NCBI GenBank assembly: GCA_947175035.1
Contig: CAMWLG010000036.1
Coordinates: 1 to 35,273 of the forward strand
Length of the DNA: 35,273 nt
Direction of reading: 5' to 3'
Origin: an uncultured Lachnospiraceae bacterium
GTDB lineage: Bacteria; Bacillota; Clostridia; Lachnospirales; Lachnospiraceae
Part shown: piece after piece, positions 1 to 7,796 of the stretch
How positions within the stretch are numbered: the first letter of the stretch is position 1
Layout: each line of letters starts with the position of its first letter
Notes under the pieces: generated by a model
Told to the model about the DNA's origin: nothing
What the model saw: only the letters and a program-made list of their open reading frames with translations
Databases searched by the model: none
Translations under genes and position numbers: made by a program

Positions 1-264
1 ATGCAGGAGATCCAGCCGCTCTGGGAAGCTCCCGTGATGCAAGAGGAGACAGAAGACGCAGCACAGAAGCCGATGACTGCAAGAGAGGCTTTGGAGGCCA
101 TCTTTGGGGATGTGCCGTCGGAGTCCTCAGAGCCGGCAGAAACCACAGAGTCAACTGCTGAAGAGGTATCCGCAACAGAACCGCAGCCACAGCCGGATTT
201 ACAGAGTGATGAGGATGTGGATGCGGCGTTTGAGCGTCTGTTGATGGGTATGCCGAAGGAATAA
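1..264 (+). CDS. C-terminal tail of an unrecognised acidic protein (5' end outside window)
   Basis: An open frame runs from the first base to a TAA at 262-264. The window happens to begin with ATG, but no upstream sequence is available, so this is probably the end of a longer gene. The 87 visible residues are dominated by Glu, Ser, Thr, Pro and Gln between about residues 40 and 75, which reads as a disordered linker. It is followed by a short helix-like end containing AAFERLLMGM. I recognise no family. The gene converges on pyrG with only 11 bases between the two stop codons and no visible terminator hairpin, so the transcripts probably overlap. Confidence 0.6.
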   Translation: MQEIQPLWEAPVMQEETEDAAQKPMTAREALEAIFGDVPSESSEPAETTESTAEEVSATEPQPQPDLQSDEDVDAAFERLLMGMPKE

Positions 265-275
265 AAGTACAAAGC

Positions 276-1883
276 TTAACATAGTTTTTTCCTGTCCAGC
301 GCAGCGGCCACGAATCCCTTGAACAGCGGATGTGGCCTGTTGGGGCGGGATTTCAGTTCTGGGTGCCCCTGGGTCGCTACATAAAAAGGGTGTTCGGTAA
401 GTTCACACATCTCCACAATGCGCCCGTCGGGTGAGGTGCCGGAGAGACGCATGCCGTTTGCTGTAAGCACAGCGCGATAGTCATTGTTTACCTCATAACG
501 GTGGCGATGTCTCTCATAGATGGTCTTCTCGCCGTAGAGCTCATAGGCCAGAGAACTCTCGTCAAGCACACAGGGGTATGCACCCAGCCGCAATGTTCCG
601 CCGATATCCTCCACGCCGTTTTGATCCGGCATCAGGGCGATCACGGGATGGGTGGTGGCGGGATCAAGTTCAATGCTGTGTGCGTCATGATAGCCCAACA
701 CGTTGCGGGCGTATTCTACAATGGTAAGCTGCATGCCCAGACACAGTCCCAGAAAAGGGATGTTATGGGTGCGCGCATATTGGATAGCGTAAATCTTGCC
801 ATCAATGCCCCGTGAACCGAAACCGCCGGGCACCAGAATACCGTGGCAGTCATTTAGGAGGGAATCCACGTTCTCCTGTGTCACGGTTTCAGAATCTATC
901 CATTTGATATGTACGGTGGTGTGATTGGTGATACCACCGTGTTTTAATGCCTCCACCACGCTGATATAGGCGTCATGGAGCGCGACATATTTTCCGACTA
1001 ATGCAATCTGTACCTCATTCGTGGGGTGTTTCAGGTCATCCACCATTTTTTCCCAATCAGACAGATCCGGCTGCGGACAATCCAACCGCAGACATTCACA
1101 GGCGGCCTGTGCCAGCTGCTCCTTTTCCATGGCGAGGGGTGCCTCATAAAGGTATTCCACGTCCAGGTTTTGTAGTACATGCTTGCTGGGAACATTGCAA
1201 AACAGGGCGATTTTATCCCTGATCCCCTGATCTATGGGATGCTCGCTGCGGCACACGATAATATCCGGCTGCAGTCCCATCCCTTGCAAATCTTTCACGC
1301 TGGCTTGTGTGGGCTTGGTTTTCAGTTCCTCAGAGGCATGGAGATAAGGAATCAGCGTCACATGAATCAAAATAGCGTTCTCCTGTCCTACCTCATGCTG
1401 GAACTGGCGGATGGATTCTAGGAAGGGCTGGCTCTCGATATCGCCCACGGTGCCGCCCACCTCTATAATGGCAATCCGCATATCCGAATCAGTGAAGTTG
1501 CGATAAAAACGGCTCTTGATTTCGTTGGTGATATGAGGAATCACCTGCACGGTGCCTCCGCCATAGTCTCCCCGCCGCTCCTTTTGGAGCACTGACCAGT
1601 ACACCTTGCCCGTGGTTACGTTGGAATTTTTGTCAAGACTCTCGTCAATAAATCTCTCATAATGCCCTAAGTCCAAATCCGTCTCTGCACCGTCATCCGT
1701 GACAAAAACCTCGCCGTGCTGTATGGGATTCATGGTGCCTGGGTCGATATTGATGTAGGGGTCAAATTTCTGCATGGTGACTTTGAAGCCCCTTGCTTTC
1801 AAGAGCCGTCCCAAAGATGCAGCCGTGATGCCTTTCCCGAGTCCGGACACCACGCCTCCCGTTACAAATACATATTTTACCAT
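276..1883 (-). CDS. pyrG: CTP synthase (glutamine-hydrolysing)
   Basis: Makes CTP from UTP, ATP and glutamine, the last step of pyrimidine nucleotide synthesis, in the cytoplasm. The 535-residue length is normal for the family. The N-terminal synthase domain begins with the signature [14 protein letters not shown] (P-loop), followed by the [12 protein letters not shown] and [21 protein letters not shown] blocks. The C-terminal class I glutamine amidotransferase domain has PGGFGSRG and the nucleophile Cys381 in GLCLGMQ, and its His/Glu pair lies in GHPEL. All key residues are intact. It is monocistronic on the minus strand with its own promoter and a leader of about 190 bases that contains three strong hairpins, so control in the leader is likely. 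Confidence 0.97.
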   Translation of the reverse strand: MVKYVFVTGGVVSGLGKGITAASLGRLLKARGFKVTMQKFDPYINIDPGTMNPIQHGEVFVTDDGAETDLDLGHYERFIDESLDKNSNVTTGKVYWSVLQKERRGDYGGGTVQVIPHITNEIKSRFYRNFTDSDMRIAIIEVGGTVGDIESQPFLESIRQFQHEVGQENAILIHVTLIPYLHASEELKTKPTQASVKDLQGMGLQPDIIVCRSEHPIDQGIRDKIALFCNVPSKHVLQNLDVEYLYEAPLAMEKEQLAQAACECLRLDCPQPDLSDWEKMVDDLKHPTNEVQIALVGKYVALHDAYISVVEALKHGGITNHTTVHIKWIDSETVTQENVDSLLNDCHGILVPGGFGSRGIDGKIYAIQYARTHNIPFLGLCLGMQLTIVEYARNVLGYHDAHSIELDPATTHPVIALMPDQNGVEDIGGTLRLGAYPCVLDESSLAYELYGEKTIYERHRHRYEVNNDYRAVLTANGMRLSGTSPDGRIVEMCELTEHPFYVATQGHPELKSRPNRPHPLFKGFVAAALDRKKLC

Positions 1884-1929
1884 AGTTAGCCTCCATGCTG
1901 CGACTGTTCTTTAGGAGCAGCTAATGGCT

Positions 1930-1955
1930 CACGTTTTGGCGCAGCACAAAACGTG
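1930..1955 (-). promoter_or_regulatory. pyrG leader hairpin with perfect 9-bp stem
   Basis: On the minus strand the arm CACGTTTTG (1955-1947) pairs perfectly with CAAAACGTG (1938-1930) across an 8-base loop. It lies 46 bases upstream of the pyrG start and has no T run after it, so it is not a terminator. It could be an mRNA stability or control element. Seen in sequence; function is inferred. Confidence 0.5.
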
Positions 1956-1957
1956 TT

Positions 1958-1983
1958 GGTTGTAAAAACGAAGTTTTTCAACC
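1958..1983 (-). promoter_or_regulatory. pyrG leader hairpin with UUC triloop
   Basis: Minus-strand arm GGTTGAAAAAC (1983-1973) pairs with GTTTTTACAACC (1969-1958) over a TTC loop, with one bulged base. It stands two bases from the neighbouring hairpin at 1930-1955, so the two could stack. Function is unknown. Confidence 0.45.
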
Positions 1984-2033
1984 TTTCCTCCTTCAACCCT
2001 GAGGGGGCTTGTATCACATTAAGTGTTACACGA

Positions 2034-2075
2034 TAAAAAGAGCGAAAGTGTCCCGTGAGGGAGCGCCTTCGCTCT
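2034..2075 (-). promoter_or_regulatory. terminator-like hairpin at the very 5' end of the pyrG transcript
   Basis: Minus-strand AGAGCGAAGG (2075-2066) pairs with CTTTCGCTCT (2048-2039), with one G-U pair. A second inner stem TCCC/GGGA closes a TCAC loop, and the 3' arm runs into five Ts. The shape is that of a rho-independent terminator, but it begins within a base or two of the expected transcription start, so it would act as an attenuator or as a 5' stabilising cap. The GGGC start used for pyrG reiterative-transcription control in Bacillus subtilis is not present. Confidence 0.55.
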
Positions 2076-2083
2076 ACTCATCT

Positions 2084-2111
2084 ATCTTACCATAGATTGG
2101 TAAAAAGTCAA
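2084..2111 (-). promoter_or_regulatory. pyrG promoter
   Basis: On the minus strand there is TTGACT (-35, 2111-2106), a 16-base spacer, and TAAGAT (-10, 2089-2084). Transcription should start near 2077, just before the attenuator-like hairpin. The fit to a vegetative promoter is good. Confidence 0.65.
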
Positions 2112-2144
2112 ATAAAAATATATTATCAAATCACTGGAAAATGC

Positions 2145-2172
2145 TGAACTTTTAGTGCGTGTGTGCTACAAT
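2145..2172 (+). promoter_or_regulatory. promoter of the RlaP-type gene
   Basis: TGAACT (-35, 2145-2150), 16 bases, then an extended -10 TGC-TACAAT ending at 2172. Downstream, AAGTGCA (2174-2180) can pair with TGCACTT (2208-2214), which would place a stem directly beside the ribosome binding site AGGAG at 2217-2221. Confidence 0.5.
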
Positions 2173-2228
2173 AAAGTGCATGAAACACACTTTTTTCTAA
2201 AAAACCTTGCACTTGTAGGAGAATTCAT

Positions 2229-3005
2229 ATGAGGAATATAGAAAAAGAAATCAGAGATAAATTGAATGAGATAGAAGAAAAAGAAGGCGTTCGGATACTC
2301 CATGCGGTTGAGTCCGGAAGCAGGGCATGGGGATTTGCGTCTCCTGATAGTGATTACGATGTAAGGTTTGTGTATGTAAGACCGGAAAAGGATTATCTTC
2401 GTATTGACGAGCCAAGGGACGTGATTGAGTGGCAGTTGGATGAGGTGCTTGATATCAATGGCTGGGATTTGAAGAAGGCTCTCCGCCAATTTGCAAAGGG
2501 CAATGCCACACTTTTTGAGTGGAGCGGCTCTCCGATTGTTTATCACACAACAAAGGAATGGGAGAAGATACGGGATGTTTCGAAGCAGTACTTTTCTGAG
2601 AAAGCTGCTGTTTACCACTATTACGGAACAGCAAACAGTACGCTTCAAGGATATTTGCTCGGTGGGACAGTCCGGTATAAGAAATACTTTTATGCCCTTC
2701 GTCCTTTGCTTGCGGCGCAGTACATTGAAGAACGTCATGAGGCACCACCGGTTTTGTTTGATGATCTTCTGAAACTGGATATGCCGCAGGAACTTAGAGC
2801 GGCTATAGATGAACTGCTGGAGATCAAAAAGAAAACGACGGAAGGGGAAGCAAACCCTCATATGCCGATCATCAAATCCTTTATTGAGATGGAAACCGCA
2901 AGACAAAAGGAGATAGCGGATAATCTGCCAGATGATCATAACAAGGACTGGGATGCGTTAAATGAGATTTTCAGAGAAGTGATTTCCACAAAAAAGGAGC
3001 GTTAA
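2229..3005 (+). CDS. RlaP-type (DNA polymerase beta superfamily) nucleotidyltransferase
   Basis: Predicted nucleotidyltransferase of the RlaP/YcgL family (RNA-repair-pathway-associated polymerase beta family). It carries the superfamily active-site pattern: Gly30-Ser31 followed by metal-binding Asp42 and Asp44 in SPDSDYDVRF, then basic and aromatic segments typical of this family. The length of 258 residues fits. An AGGAG lies 7 bases before the ATG at 2229. Some relatives sit beside RNA ligases; no ligase is visible here. Instead the stop codon overlaps the start of a lipoprotein gene (TAATG), so the two are translationally coupled. The substrate is unknown; the motif supports nucleotidyl transfer, not a specific target. 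Confidence 0.8.
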   Translation: MRNIEKEIRDKLNEIEEKEGVRILHAVESGSRAWGFASPDSDYDVRFVYVRPEKDYLRIDEPRDVIEWQLDEVLDINGWDLKKALRQFAKGNATLFEWSGSPIVYHTTKEWEKIRDVSKQYFSEKAAVYHYYGTANSTLQGYLLGGTVRYKKYFYALRPLLAAQYIEERHEAPPVLFDDLLKLDMPQELRAAIDELLEIKKKTTEGEANPHMPIIKSFIEMETARQKEIADNLPDDHNKDWDALNEIFREVISTKKER

Positions 3006-3508
3006 TGAAAAGAATTGTTGAAATAATGATAAGCATCATTTTAGTGTGTTCTTTGGCCGGATGCGCACCAAATTTAACTACAGAAAAAATTAGTGATTTA
3101 AATGATGGATATGTGTGCGAGTATAGATATGGAAAAAATGCCAAATATTCCACAGAACTGGTAGATATAGATTTTGAATTTGATGAGCAAATGTTTGTAA
3201 ATCTTTATAATGAAAAAGCACAGTATAATCCAGTGTATTTACGAAACCATATAGACCAATGTGATTTGAAATTGGCGAGTGGAAGCGAAGAAGTGAGTAA
3301 AATGTTAGATACGGAAATAAGTATCAGAGCAGCTTATGAAGATACCTATGAAGAGGTAGTAGTATATGAATATAATGATGATTTATATTTCTTTGTCTTA
3401 AATATGGGCGGAAGAACAGAAAAAGATAAAGAGGGATGGTATTTTATGAGAGTTTCGGATACTCTTCAAACATATTGGAAACAATTAACCAGCCAAATAT
3501 ATCAATAA
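3005..3508 (+). CDS. small lipoprotein of unknown function
   Basis: A basic N-terminus (MKR), a hydrophobic stretch and the lipobox LAGC with Cys20 mark a lipid-anchored envelope protein. The mature part (about 147 residues) is acidic and rich in Tyr and Asp, with an alternating hydrophobic pattern toward the end. I recognise no family. The ATG overlaps the stop of the preceding nucleotidyltransferase by one base and is preceded by AGGAG inside that gene, so the two are co-translated. A cytoplasmic nucleotidyltransferase coupled to an exported lipoprotein is an odd pair. The coding sequence is AT-rich compared with pyrG. Confidence 0.75.
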   Translation: MKRIVEIMISIILVCSLAGCAPNLTTEKISDLNDGYVCEYRYGKNAKYSTELVDIDFEFDEQMFVNLYNEKAQYNPVYLRNHIDQCDLKLASGSEEVSKMLDTEISIRAAYEDTYEEVVVYEYNDDLYFFVLNMGGRTEKDKEGWYFMRVSDTLQTYWKQLTSQIYQ

Positions 3509-3556
3509 AATGGATTTTGTGTATATATACAATGAACGATTTATAGGAGAAAATAC

Positions 3557-4930
3557 ATGATTGAATTTTTTGAAACATTAGAATTGATTATTGATTCCGA
3601 AGACCGGAGTTTTAACCGAGAGGCGTTTGCAAAAGATCTGGGTGTGGGATGCGATAGTGTTGGCTGGATGCGCCTTGATCTTAAAAAAGACATGGATAAG
3701 TTAAAGCAGATTAGTGAACTGGCCAAAAAGGAAGGTTTGAAATTGAGAGGTGTATATGAAAAAAAGGCTGTGGATTCCCTAGAAAAATGGCACCGTTTTT
3801 CTCCAAAAAATGAGTTTGCCATGAGCGACATTTCTACGCAAAAATTTGGAGACTATTATTATCACAAGATCAAAGCTTATAAAGCCCCGAAGGGATGTAA
3901 TATAATGGGGGAGTATGTGTCACAGACCTTTGTGGATAAATACAAAGAGTTAAATCTTACTGGCCTGGATTTCATATGGATACCGGACAATGGAAAGTAT
4001 CAGGCCGCTTCATTTTACAATCCCATCTTTTTGGAAAGGGCTGAAAAATGCATCTATCCTGGTCAGATGTGTTATCTGAGGAAAGAGACTTATGATCTGT
4101 TGACTTTTGCACCAACAGCAGAAAAATATGATTTTGCCAAAGTAAATGAGTATTACAGACAGGCGGATTTTCCACAGGGCAGACTATGTGAGATAGAAAC
4201 ATACATGGATCATATGAATGTGGTATTACCTTTAGCGGTGGAATATGATTCTATGCCTGACACGGATTTCGCATATTGCATTTTACAGGGTTATATTCCC
4301 ATTTCCCTGGTCAGAGATGAGGCATTGCAAAAAATGATTAATGCCGGCGTAGTCTCAAAGGATGATTTTGAGCCTGTTATATGTACGGATTCAAAAGAAC
4401 AGAGTCTTTTAATACAGAAATGTGATGAATGCAAAGATATGGATATCATGCTGCAGAACAAAGCGCATTTTGAAAAGCTGCGCCTGGCATCAGCTGCAAA
4501 AGAAAGACCGGAATTTGTACCATCTGAAAAGGAAGTATTGGCTCTATTAAAGAAATATAAAAAGAAGTATCCAGACTACCTGGATAAGCCAATCCCCAAG
4601 GCACTGGCAGAGGTGGTTGAGCACTCATTGTACCGCCCTCTATTACCGTACTATAGGATCGGATGCAGCGGGCGTCTGGATGAGTATACATATGAGTACT
4701 ATTTTTATGAGACAGCAATACAGAAAAACGAACTTTATCACAGGAAACTTGCTGAGAATAACAAACACAGTAATCTGTTAGATGAGGCTGTAGTGTTTGG
4801 GATAAGTGGTGACGGTAATTATTTGCTGCTTCATGGAGATCAGGTTTATGAGATATCCTGTTATGATTATACGATTGTAAAGCATTGGGACTATATATAC
4901 CTGTTCTTTTACGAGAAGGTAGCAGGATAA
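3557..4930 (+). CDS. hypothetical protein resembling Imm11/DUF1629-type immunity proteins
   Basis: A 457-residue soluble protein with no signal peptide; AGGAG precedes the ATG by 8 bases. Residues about 115-140 (ending in LNLTGLDFIWIPD) resemble the segment in Imm11/DUF1629/Imm43-type proteins where a repeated 'VS..F...L..L...G.EFIPV' pattern occurs. The last 45 residues (ISGDGNYLLLHGDQVYEI and following) have a SMI1/KNR4 (SUKH)-like strand pattern. Both resemblances are by eye and weak. If correct, the protein would neutralise a polymorphic toxin, but no toxin gene is in the window. A strong terminator follows at 4941-4978. It stands alone on the plus strand and converges with the minus-strand row of small genes. 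Confidence 0.6.
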   Translation: MIEFFETLELIIDSEDRSFNREAFAKDLGVGCDSVGWMRLDLKKDMDKLKQISELAKKEGLKLRGVYEKKAVDSLEKWHRFSPKNEFAMSDISTQKFGDYYYHKIKAYKAPKGCNIMGEYVSQTFVDKYKELNLTGLDFIWIPDNGKYQAASFYNPIFLERAEKCIYPGQMCYLRKETYDLLTFAPTAEKYDFAKVNEYYRQADFPQGRLCEIETYMDHMNVVLPLAVEYDSMPDTDFAYCILQGYIPISLVRDEALQKMINAGVVSKDDFEPVICTDSKEQSLLIQKCDECKDMDIMLQNKAHFEKLRLASAAKERPEFVPSEKEVLALLKKYKKKYPDYLDKPIPKALAEVVEHSLYRPLLPYYRIGCSGRLDEYTYEYYFYETAIQKNELYHRKLAENNKHSNLLDEAVVFGISGDGNYLLLHGDQVYEISCYDYTIVKHWDYIYLFFYEKVAG

Positions 4931-4940
4931 ATGGTTCTCT

Positions 4941-4978
4941 TAAGGGGCGGGAACTGGATTTTCCAGTTCCGCCCCTTA
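4941..4978. terminator. bidirectional terminator between convergent genes
   Basis: TAAGGGGCGG(G)AACTGGA and its complement form a stem of about 17 bp with a single bulged G and a short T-rich loop. It fills the 52-base gap between the stop at 4930 and the convergent stop at 4983. T-rich sequence follows on the plus strand (TCATTTATTTTC). Confidence 0.85.
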
Positions 4979-4982
4979 TCAT

Positions 4983-5825
4983 TTATTTTCGGATCACCGT
5001 CCCGTTGTCAATATAAGCAGCCTCCCGAATCCGCTTCAGCACTTCCTCGTTGTCAAGAAAATCGTGCATAAACGGAAGTTTGAAAAATCTCATGGGGCGC
5101 ACTTGGGTAGGCGAAGCAACAGACCAAAGTCTTGCTGTTGCCATGCGCTCCATTGTCTGAATGGCTTTCTCTTTTTCACCGAGATAGAGATATCGGACAA
5201 TCGCATTCTCATAAACTAATTCTGAAAGTCGTTCGTTTGAAATCTGCTCATAGACCTTGACAGCCTCCTTCGCAAATCCGGATCTGCAACAAGCGTGGAA
5301 AAGTTTTGTTTGACCGTCCACAGAATTAAAATCTATCTTTTTGACCGTTGTTTTGAGCTCTTGGCACAGTTCTTCTGTAGATTTTCCATTTGCCGGGTCA
5401 TGGTAGTGCATTTCCTCTCCATCAGAAAAAGGCAGCGCACTCTTCTGCAAATAGGATTTCATGATTTCGCAGTAATTGCTTCGTGATTGTCCGCCGCCCA
5501 CGGAACGGATTCGCTCCTGCTCTTGGGTAAAGGCTTCTATAATCTGCGTTTCCCGCTGGAGTTTGATGGCCGCAAAGCTCATGGCCGCCATATGTTCGTC
5601 TCCCACATTGGAAAATTGCCACTCATCAAAAAAGGGCAGAATATCAAGGTCATATTTCAGCGAATTCTCATAATCCATATTGTAATAAGCAACTTCTGCT
5701 TTCACCGCTGTGATTTGATGGGGATATTTGGAGAATGACTCCAATGTCTCTAACATCTCATCGTGGCCATCCGTGATTGCGTAGCATACTTCTCGGAATT
5801 TTTTCGGCAATTTTACGACGTCCAT
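4983..5825 (-). CDS. hypothetical protein, helical TPR-like
   Basis: A 280-residue soluble protein with no signal peptide. AAGGAG sits 8 bases before the ATG at 5825. Short amphipathic helix pairs with small residues at repeat positions (around 35-60 and 185-235: GFAKEAVKVYEQI, LYLGEKEKAIQTMERM) look like tetratricopeptide-type repeats. No catalytic motif is seen. It is the last gene of a minus-strand row (7415 to 4983) with short gaps. By its context among small orphan genes it may be an immunity-type protein, but nothing in its sequence proves this. Confidence 0.65.
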   Translation of the reverse strand: MDVVKLPKKFREVCYAITDGHDEMLETLESFSKYPHQITAVKAEVAYYNMDYENSLKYDLDILPFFDEWQFSNVGDEHMAAMSFAAIKLQRETQIIEAFTQEQERIRSVGGGQSRSNYCEIMKSYLQKSALPFSDGEEMHYHDPANGKSTEELCQELKTTVKKIDFNSVDGQTKLFHACCRSGFAKEAVKVYEQISNERLSELVYENAIVRYLYLGEKEKAIQTMERMATARLWSVASPTQVRPMRFFKLPFMHDFLDNEEVLKRIREAAYIDNGTVIRK

Positions 5826-5873
5826 TTTTTTCTCTCCTTTTTTAGCGTATCAGTATTATCTATTCCCATCAAA

Positions 5874-6173
5874 TTAATCAGGGATCTCATCTCCCTGTGA
5901 CATACTATATACTCGTAACCAATAGGCATCATCTTCCGCATATTCATTGACAGCCTCCTCGATCAGCTTATAATCAAGCTCCTTTACAATGATATTGGGA
6001 ACCCCAGCTGGCAAATATCTTTCCCCCACACGATTGTAGATCCAATCCATTGTTGCAACCGTAACACAATAACTTTTCCCATTTTCAAGCATTACAAAAA
6101 CATCAATATTATCGTTCTTTTTATCACATCCATTCTCTATCGGAGTCGGATATTCAATTGACAATACTTTCAT
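5874..6173 (-). CDS. small hypothetical protein (99 aa)
   Basis: The gene is preceded by AGAGG 9 bases before ATG at 6173. The product is acidic and soluble with alternating beta-strand-like segments (IDVFVMLENGKSYCVTVAT) and an acidic helical C-terminus, and contains no signal peptide or catalytic motif. The 'V.L.NGK.Y.V.V.T..W' pattern recalls small immunity-type proteins, but I cannot name a family. It lies 48 bases upstream of the 280-residue gene and 61 bases downstream of the 193-residue gene on the same strand, so a shared transcript is likely. Confidence 0.6.
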   Translation of the reverse strand: MKVLSIEYPTPIENGCDKKNDNIDVFVMLENGKSYCVTVATMDWIYNRVGERYLPAGVPNIIVKELDYKLIEEAVNEYAEDDAYWLRVYSMSQGDEIPD

Positions 6174-6234
6174 GATATTTTACCTCTCTTTCTAACCTAA
6201 AGGTCGATTCTGATCAATGTTTATAAATCAATGT

Positions 6235-6816
6235 TCAATCCCAAAATCCGCAAGAAACGACTAATAAGGTATTGTGTTTTATTGCCCAATAAGTAGCATC
6301 ACCTGCATAATAGCCTCCAAGCTCAATTACTTTTGCATTTTCAAACGAATCCAGATATTGTTTTTGATAAGAAAAAGGAAGAACGTCATTTTCAACTGCA
6401 AAAGATTTAATTTCATTTGCAAGATGAGTCCAGTCTCTTCTCCTCAGCCGTAACTCCGCAAATGTTGCGTATTGTTCATACCAATACAACATGTATTCAG
6501 CTTTTAAACGCTGTCTCCTTTCCTCTCTTGATACGTCCCAATATCCGGGCTCCCATTCCTCATAATGCGCCATACTGGAAAAGACTACTCGTACATACAC
6601 ATCTGCCATATGGTGCAGTATGTCATAATCTTGAGGAAACTTGTAAACCTCCAGTAGCATATTGAGCGGATAATGGTGACGCCATTCCTCATATTGTTCT
6701 TCTACATCTAACCACTCCAGTTTTTCCGCAATGTACAAAAAATAATCGTAATCCAGCATTATTCTTTTCAACTGTTCAAGAGACTGTTCCATCTGATTCT
6801 CAACCCTCTCTTTCAT
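6235..6816 (-). CDS. hypothetical protein (193 aa), aromatic-rich
   Basis: A soluble protein rich in Tyr, Trp and Glu, with long helices (about residues 1-125) and a short beta-like C-terminus (GGYYAGDATYWAIKHN). No family is recognised. The start is uncertain: the first ATG (6816) has no ribosome binding site, while a second ATG at 6792 lies 12 bases after GAGAGG, the same motif that precedes the next two genes in the row. I keep the longer form because 12 bases is a long spacing. It belongs to the 7415-4983 minus-strand row. Confidence 0.6.
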   Translation of the reverse strand: MKERVENQMEQSLEQLKRIMLDYDYFLYIAEKLEWLDVEEQYEEWRHHYPLNMLLEVYKFPQDYDILHHMADVYVRVVFSSMAHYEEWEPGYWDVSREERRQRLKAEYMLYWYEQYATFAELRLRRRDWTHLANEIKSFAVENDVLPFSYQKQYLDSFENAKVIELGGYYAGDATYWAIKHNTLLVVSCGFWD

Positions 6817-6914
6817 TTAATACTTATATACAATTCCGTAAAAAATACGAATCCACACTTCATTTGTCGGAAGGCTTCTTTTCTACCCATACGGTCAAGA
6901 TATAGTTAACAACA

Positions 6915-7415
6915 TTAGAAATAATCTGTCTTACTGATGGAACATTGAAGACATACCTTTTTAAAATTATTATAAAAGTCTTCTACAAAATGTTCGATTT
7001 CCAATTTATCTACAATAAATCTGAATCCAACATTATACCCTTCAATTTTACCCTCAGGATATTCAGCAAGAATAAACCACACAACCACTTCAAAGCATTG
7101 ATCCACATGAAGATACTCCACCGAAATCTCAAATATACTTTCATAACTATAATGTCTAAACAACTGATCCTCTTCATGGGCCATACTATCTAGCAAATTT
7201 TTTATTCCATTATAAATTTTTTCTACTTCATAGACCGTCATATAGGCTTTCATTTTTTCAGTAATAGCAATCGTCTTTTCCGGGGTTGATACATTCATGA
7301 CAAAAGGCACCCACTTTTCCCAGTTACTCCTTGCAGTATCAAAATCACTTGGCAAATTATTTAAAAATTCAAATCCTAATTTTAAATTAGCGTCTCTATT
7401 TGTTAAATAAAACAT
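6915..7415 (-). CDS. hypothetical protein, possibly WapI-like immunity protein
   Basis: A 166-residue soluble protein with GAGAGG five bases before the ATG at 7415. It shows short strands, a central helix-forming segment (MTVYEVEKIYNGIKNLL), then a run of alternating hydrophobics (YESIFEISVEYLHVDQCF) and a C-terminal helix ending FVEDFYNNFKKV. This order resembles WapI-family immunity proteins of Gram-positive bacteria, which block secreted tRNase toxins. The resemblance is by pattern only. It is first intact gene of the minus-strand row, and a broken gene lies just upstream at 7434-7745. Confidence 0.55.
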   Translation of the reverse strand: MFYLTNRDANLKLGFEFLNNLPSDFDTARSNWEKWVPFVMNVSTPEKTIAITEKMKAYMTVYEVEKIYNGIKNLLDSMAHEEDQLFRHYSYESIFEISVEYLHVDQCFEVVVWFILAEYPEGKIEGYNVGFRFIVDKLEIEHFVEDFYNNFKKVCLQCSISKTDYF

Positions 7416-7433
7416 CTTATCCTCTCTAACATA

Positions 7434-7745
7434 TTAAACAATCAACATTTCCTTTGCCCTATTTATAGCATCAACAAATTCGTCATCATCAAAAGCAGCC
7501 GGGTTCATTGAAGGATTGACATGTCGTACTTCGCTATTTTCTGTTACAATTGCTATCAGGTTGTTTTTAAACCATTCACAGTTCCACACACCTTTTTCAT
7601 GATAATAAAGCTGTCATACAAGTTGCAGGGTCAAACAAACAGACTCCTGTTCTTCATTATACTGCTTGAGAAGGATATTTACCAGCATTCTAATAAATGT
7701 GATAAACTTTCTGTTGCATTTGAATTTTTCGATGGAGGATTGATT
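7434..7745 (-). pseudogene. broken gene fragment with in-frame TGA
   Basis: Reading on the minus strand, a frame open from 7745 is interrupted by TGA (7616-7614) and then continues for 59 codons to a TAA at 7436-7434. The second part reads like a real protein end (GVWNCEWFKNNLIAIV, NPSMNPAAFDDDEF, DAINRAKEMLIV). No start with a ribosome binding site is found for either half. It stops 18 bases before the next gene, as a former member of the row would. Its 5' side runs up to the TetR promoter, so the front of the gene seems to have been lost at this junction. No family is recognised. Real stop or sequencing error cannot be told apart here. Confidence 0.5.
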
Positions 7746-7768
7746 TTATCACATTCCTATGATATACT
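7740..7768 (+). promoter_or_regulatory. promoter of the tetR-hydrolase pair
   Basis: TTGATT (-35, 7740-7745), a 17-base spacer, TATACT (-10, 7763-7768). Its -10 overlaps the palindrome at 7767-7781. Confidence 0.65.
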
Positions 7769-7781
7769 TAACACTGTTAAG
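7767..7781. promoter_or_regulatory. perfect palindromic operator candidate (TetR)
   Basis: CTTAACA-C-TGTTAAG is a perfect 7+1+7 inverted repeat. It overlaps the end of the -10 box and the expected start site and ends 15 bases before the tetR start codon. This is the usual place for autorepression by a TetR protein. Inference from position and symmetry. Confidence 0.6.
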
Positions 7782-7796
7782 ATTAGGAGGTTGGCA

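Noticed and set aside
2034..2111. CTP-sensitive reiterative transcription start (GGGC) at pyrG
   Set aside because: The initial transcribed bases do not contain GGGC, so the Bacillus mechanism is not supported.
2166..2939. 257-residue open frame on the minus strand
   Set aside because: Antisense of the RlaP-type gene, which has active-site residues and a ribosome binding site.
3557..7745. A complete polymorphic toxin-immunity locus
   Set aside because: No toxin, no secretion apparatus and no recombination repeat was found; only immunity-like genes are visible.
7521..7796. N-terminal extension of the TetR open frame
   Set aside because: No ribosome binding site, covers the tetR promoter and the broken gene on the other strand, and is not needed for a complete TetR protein.
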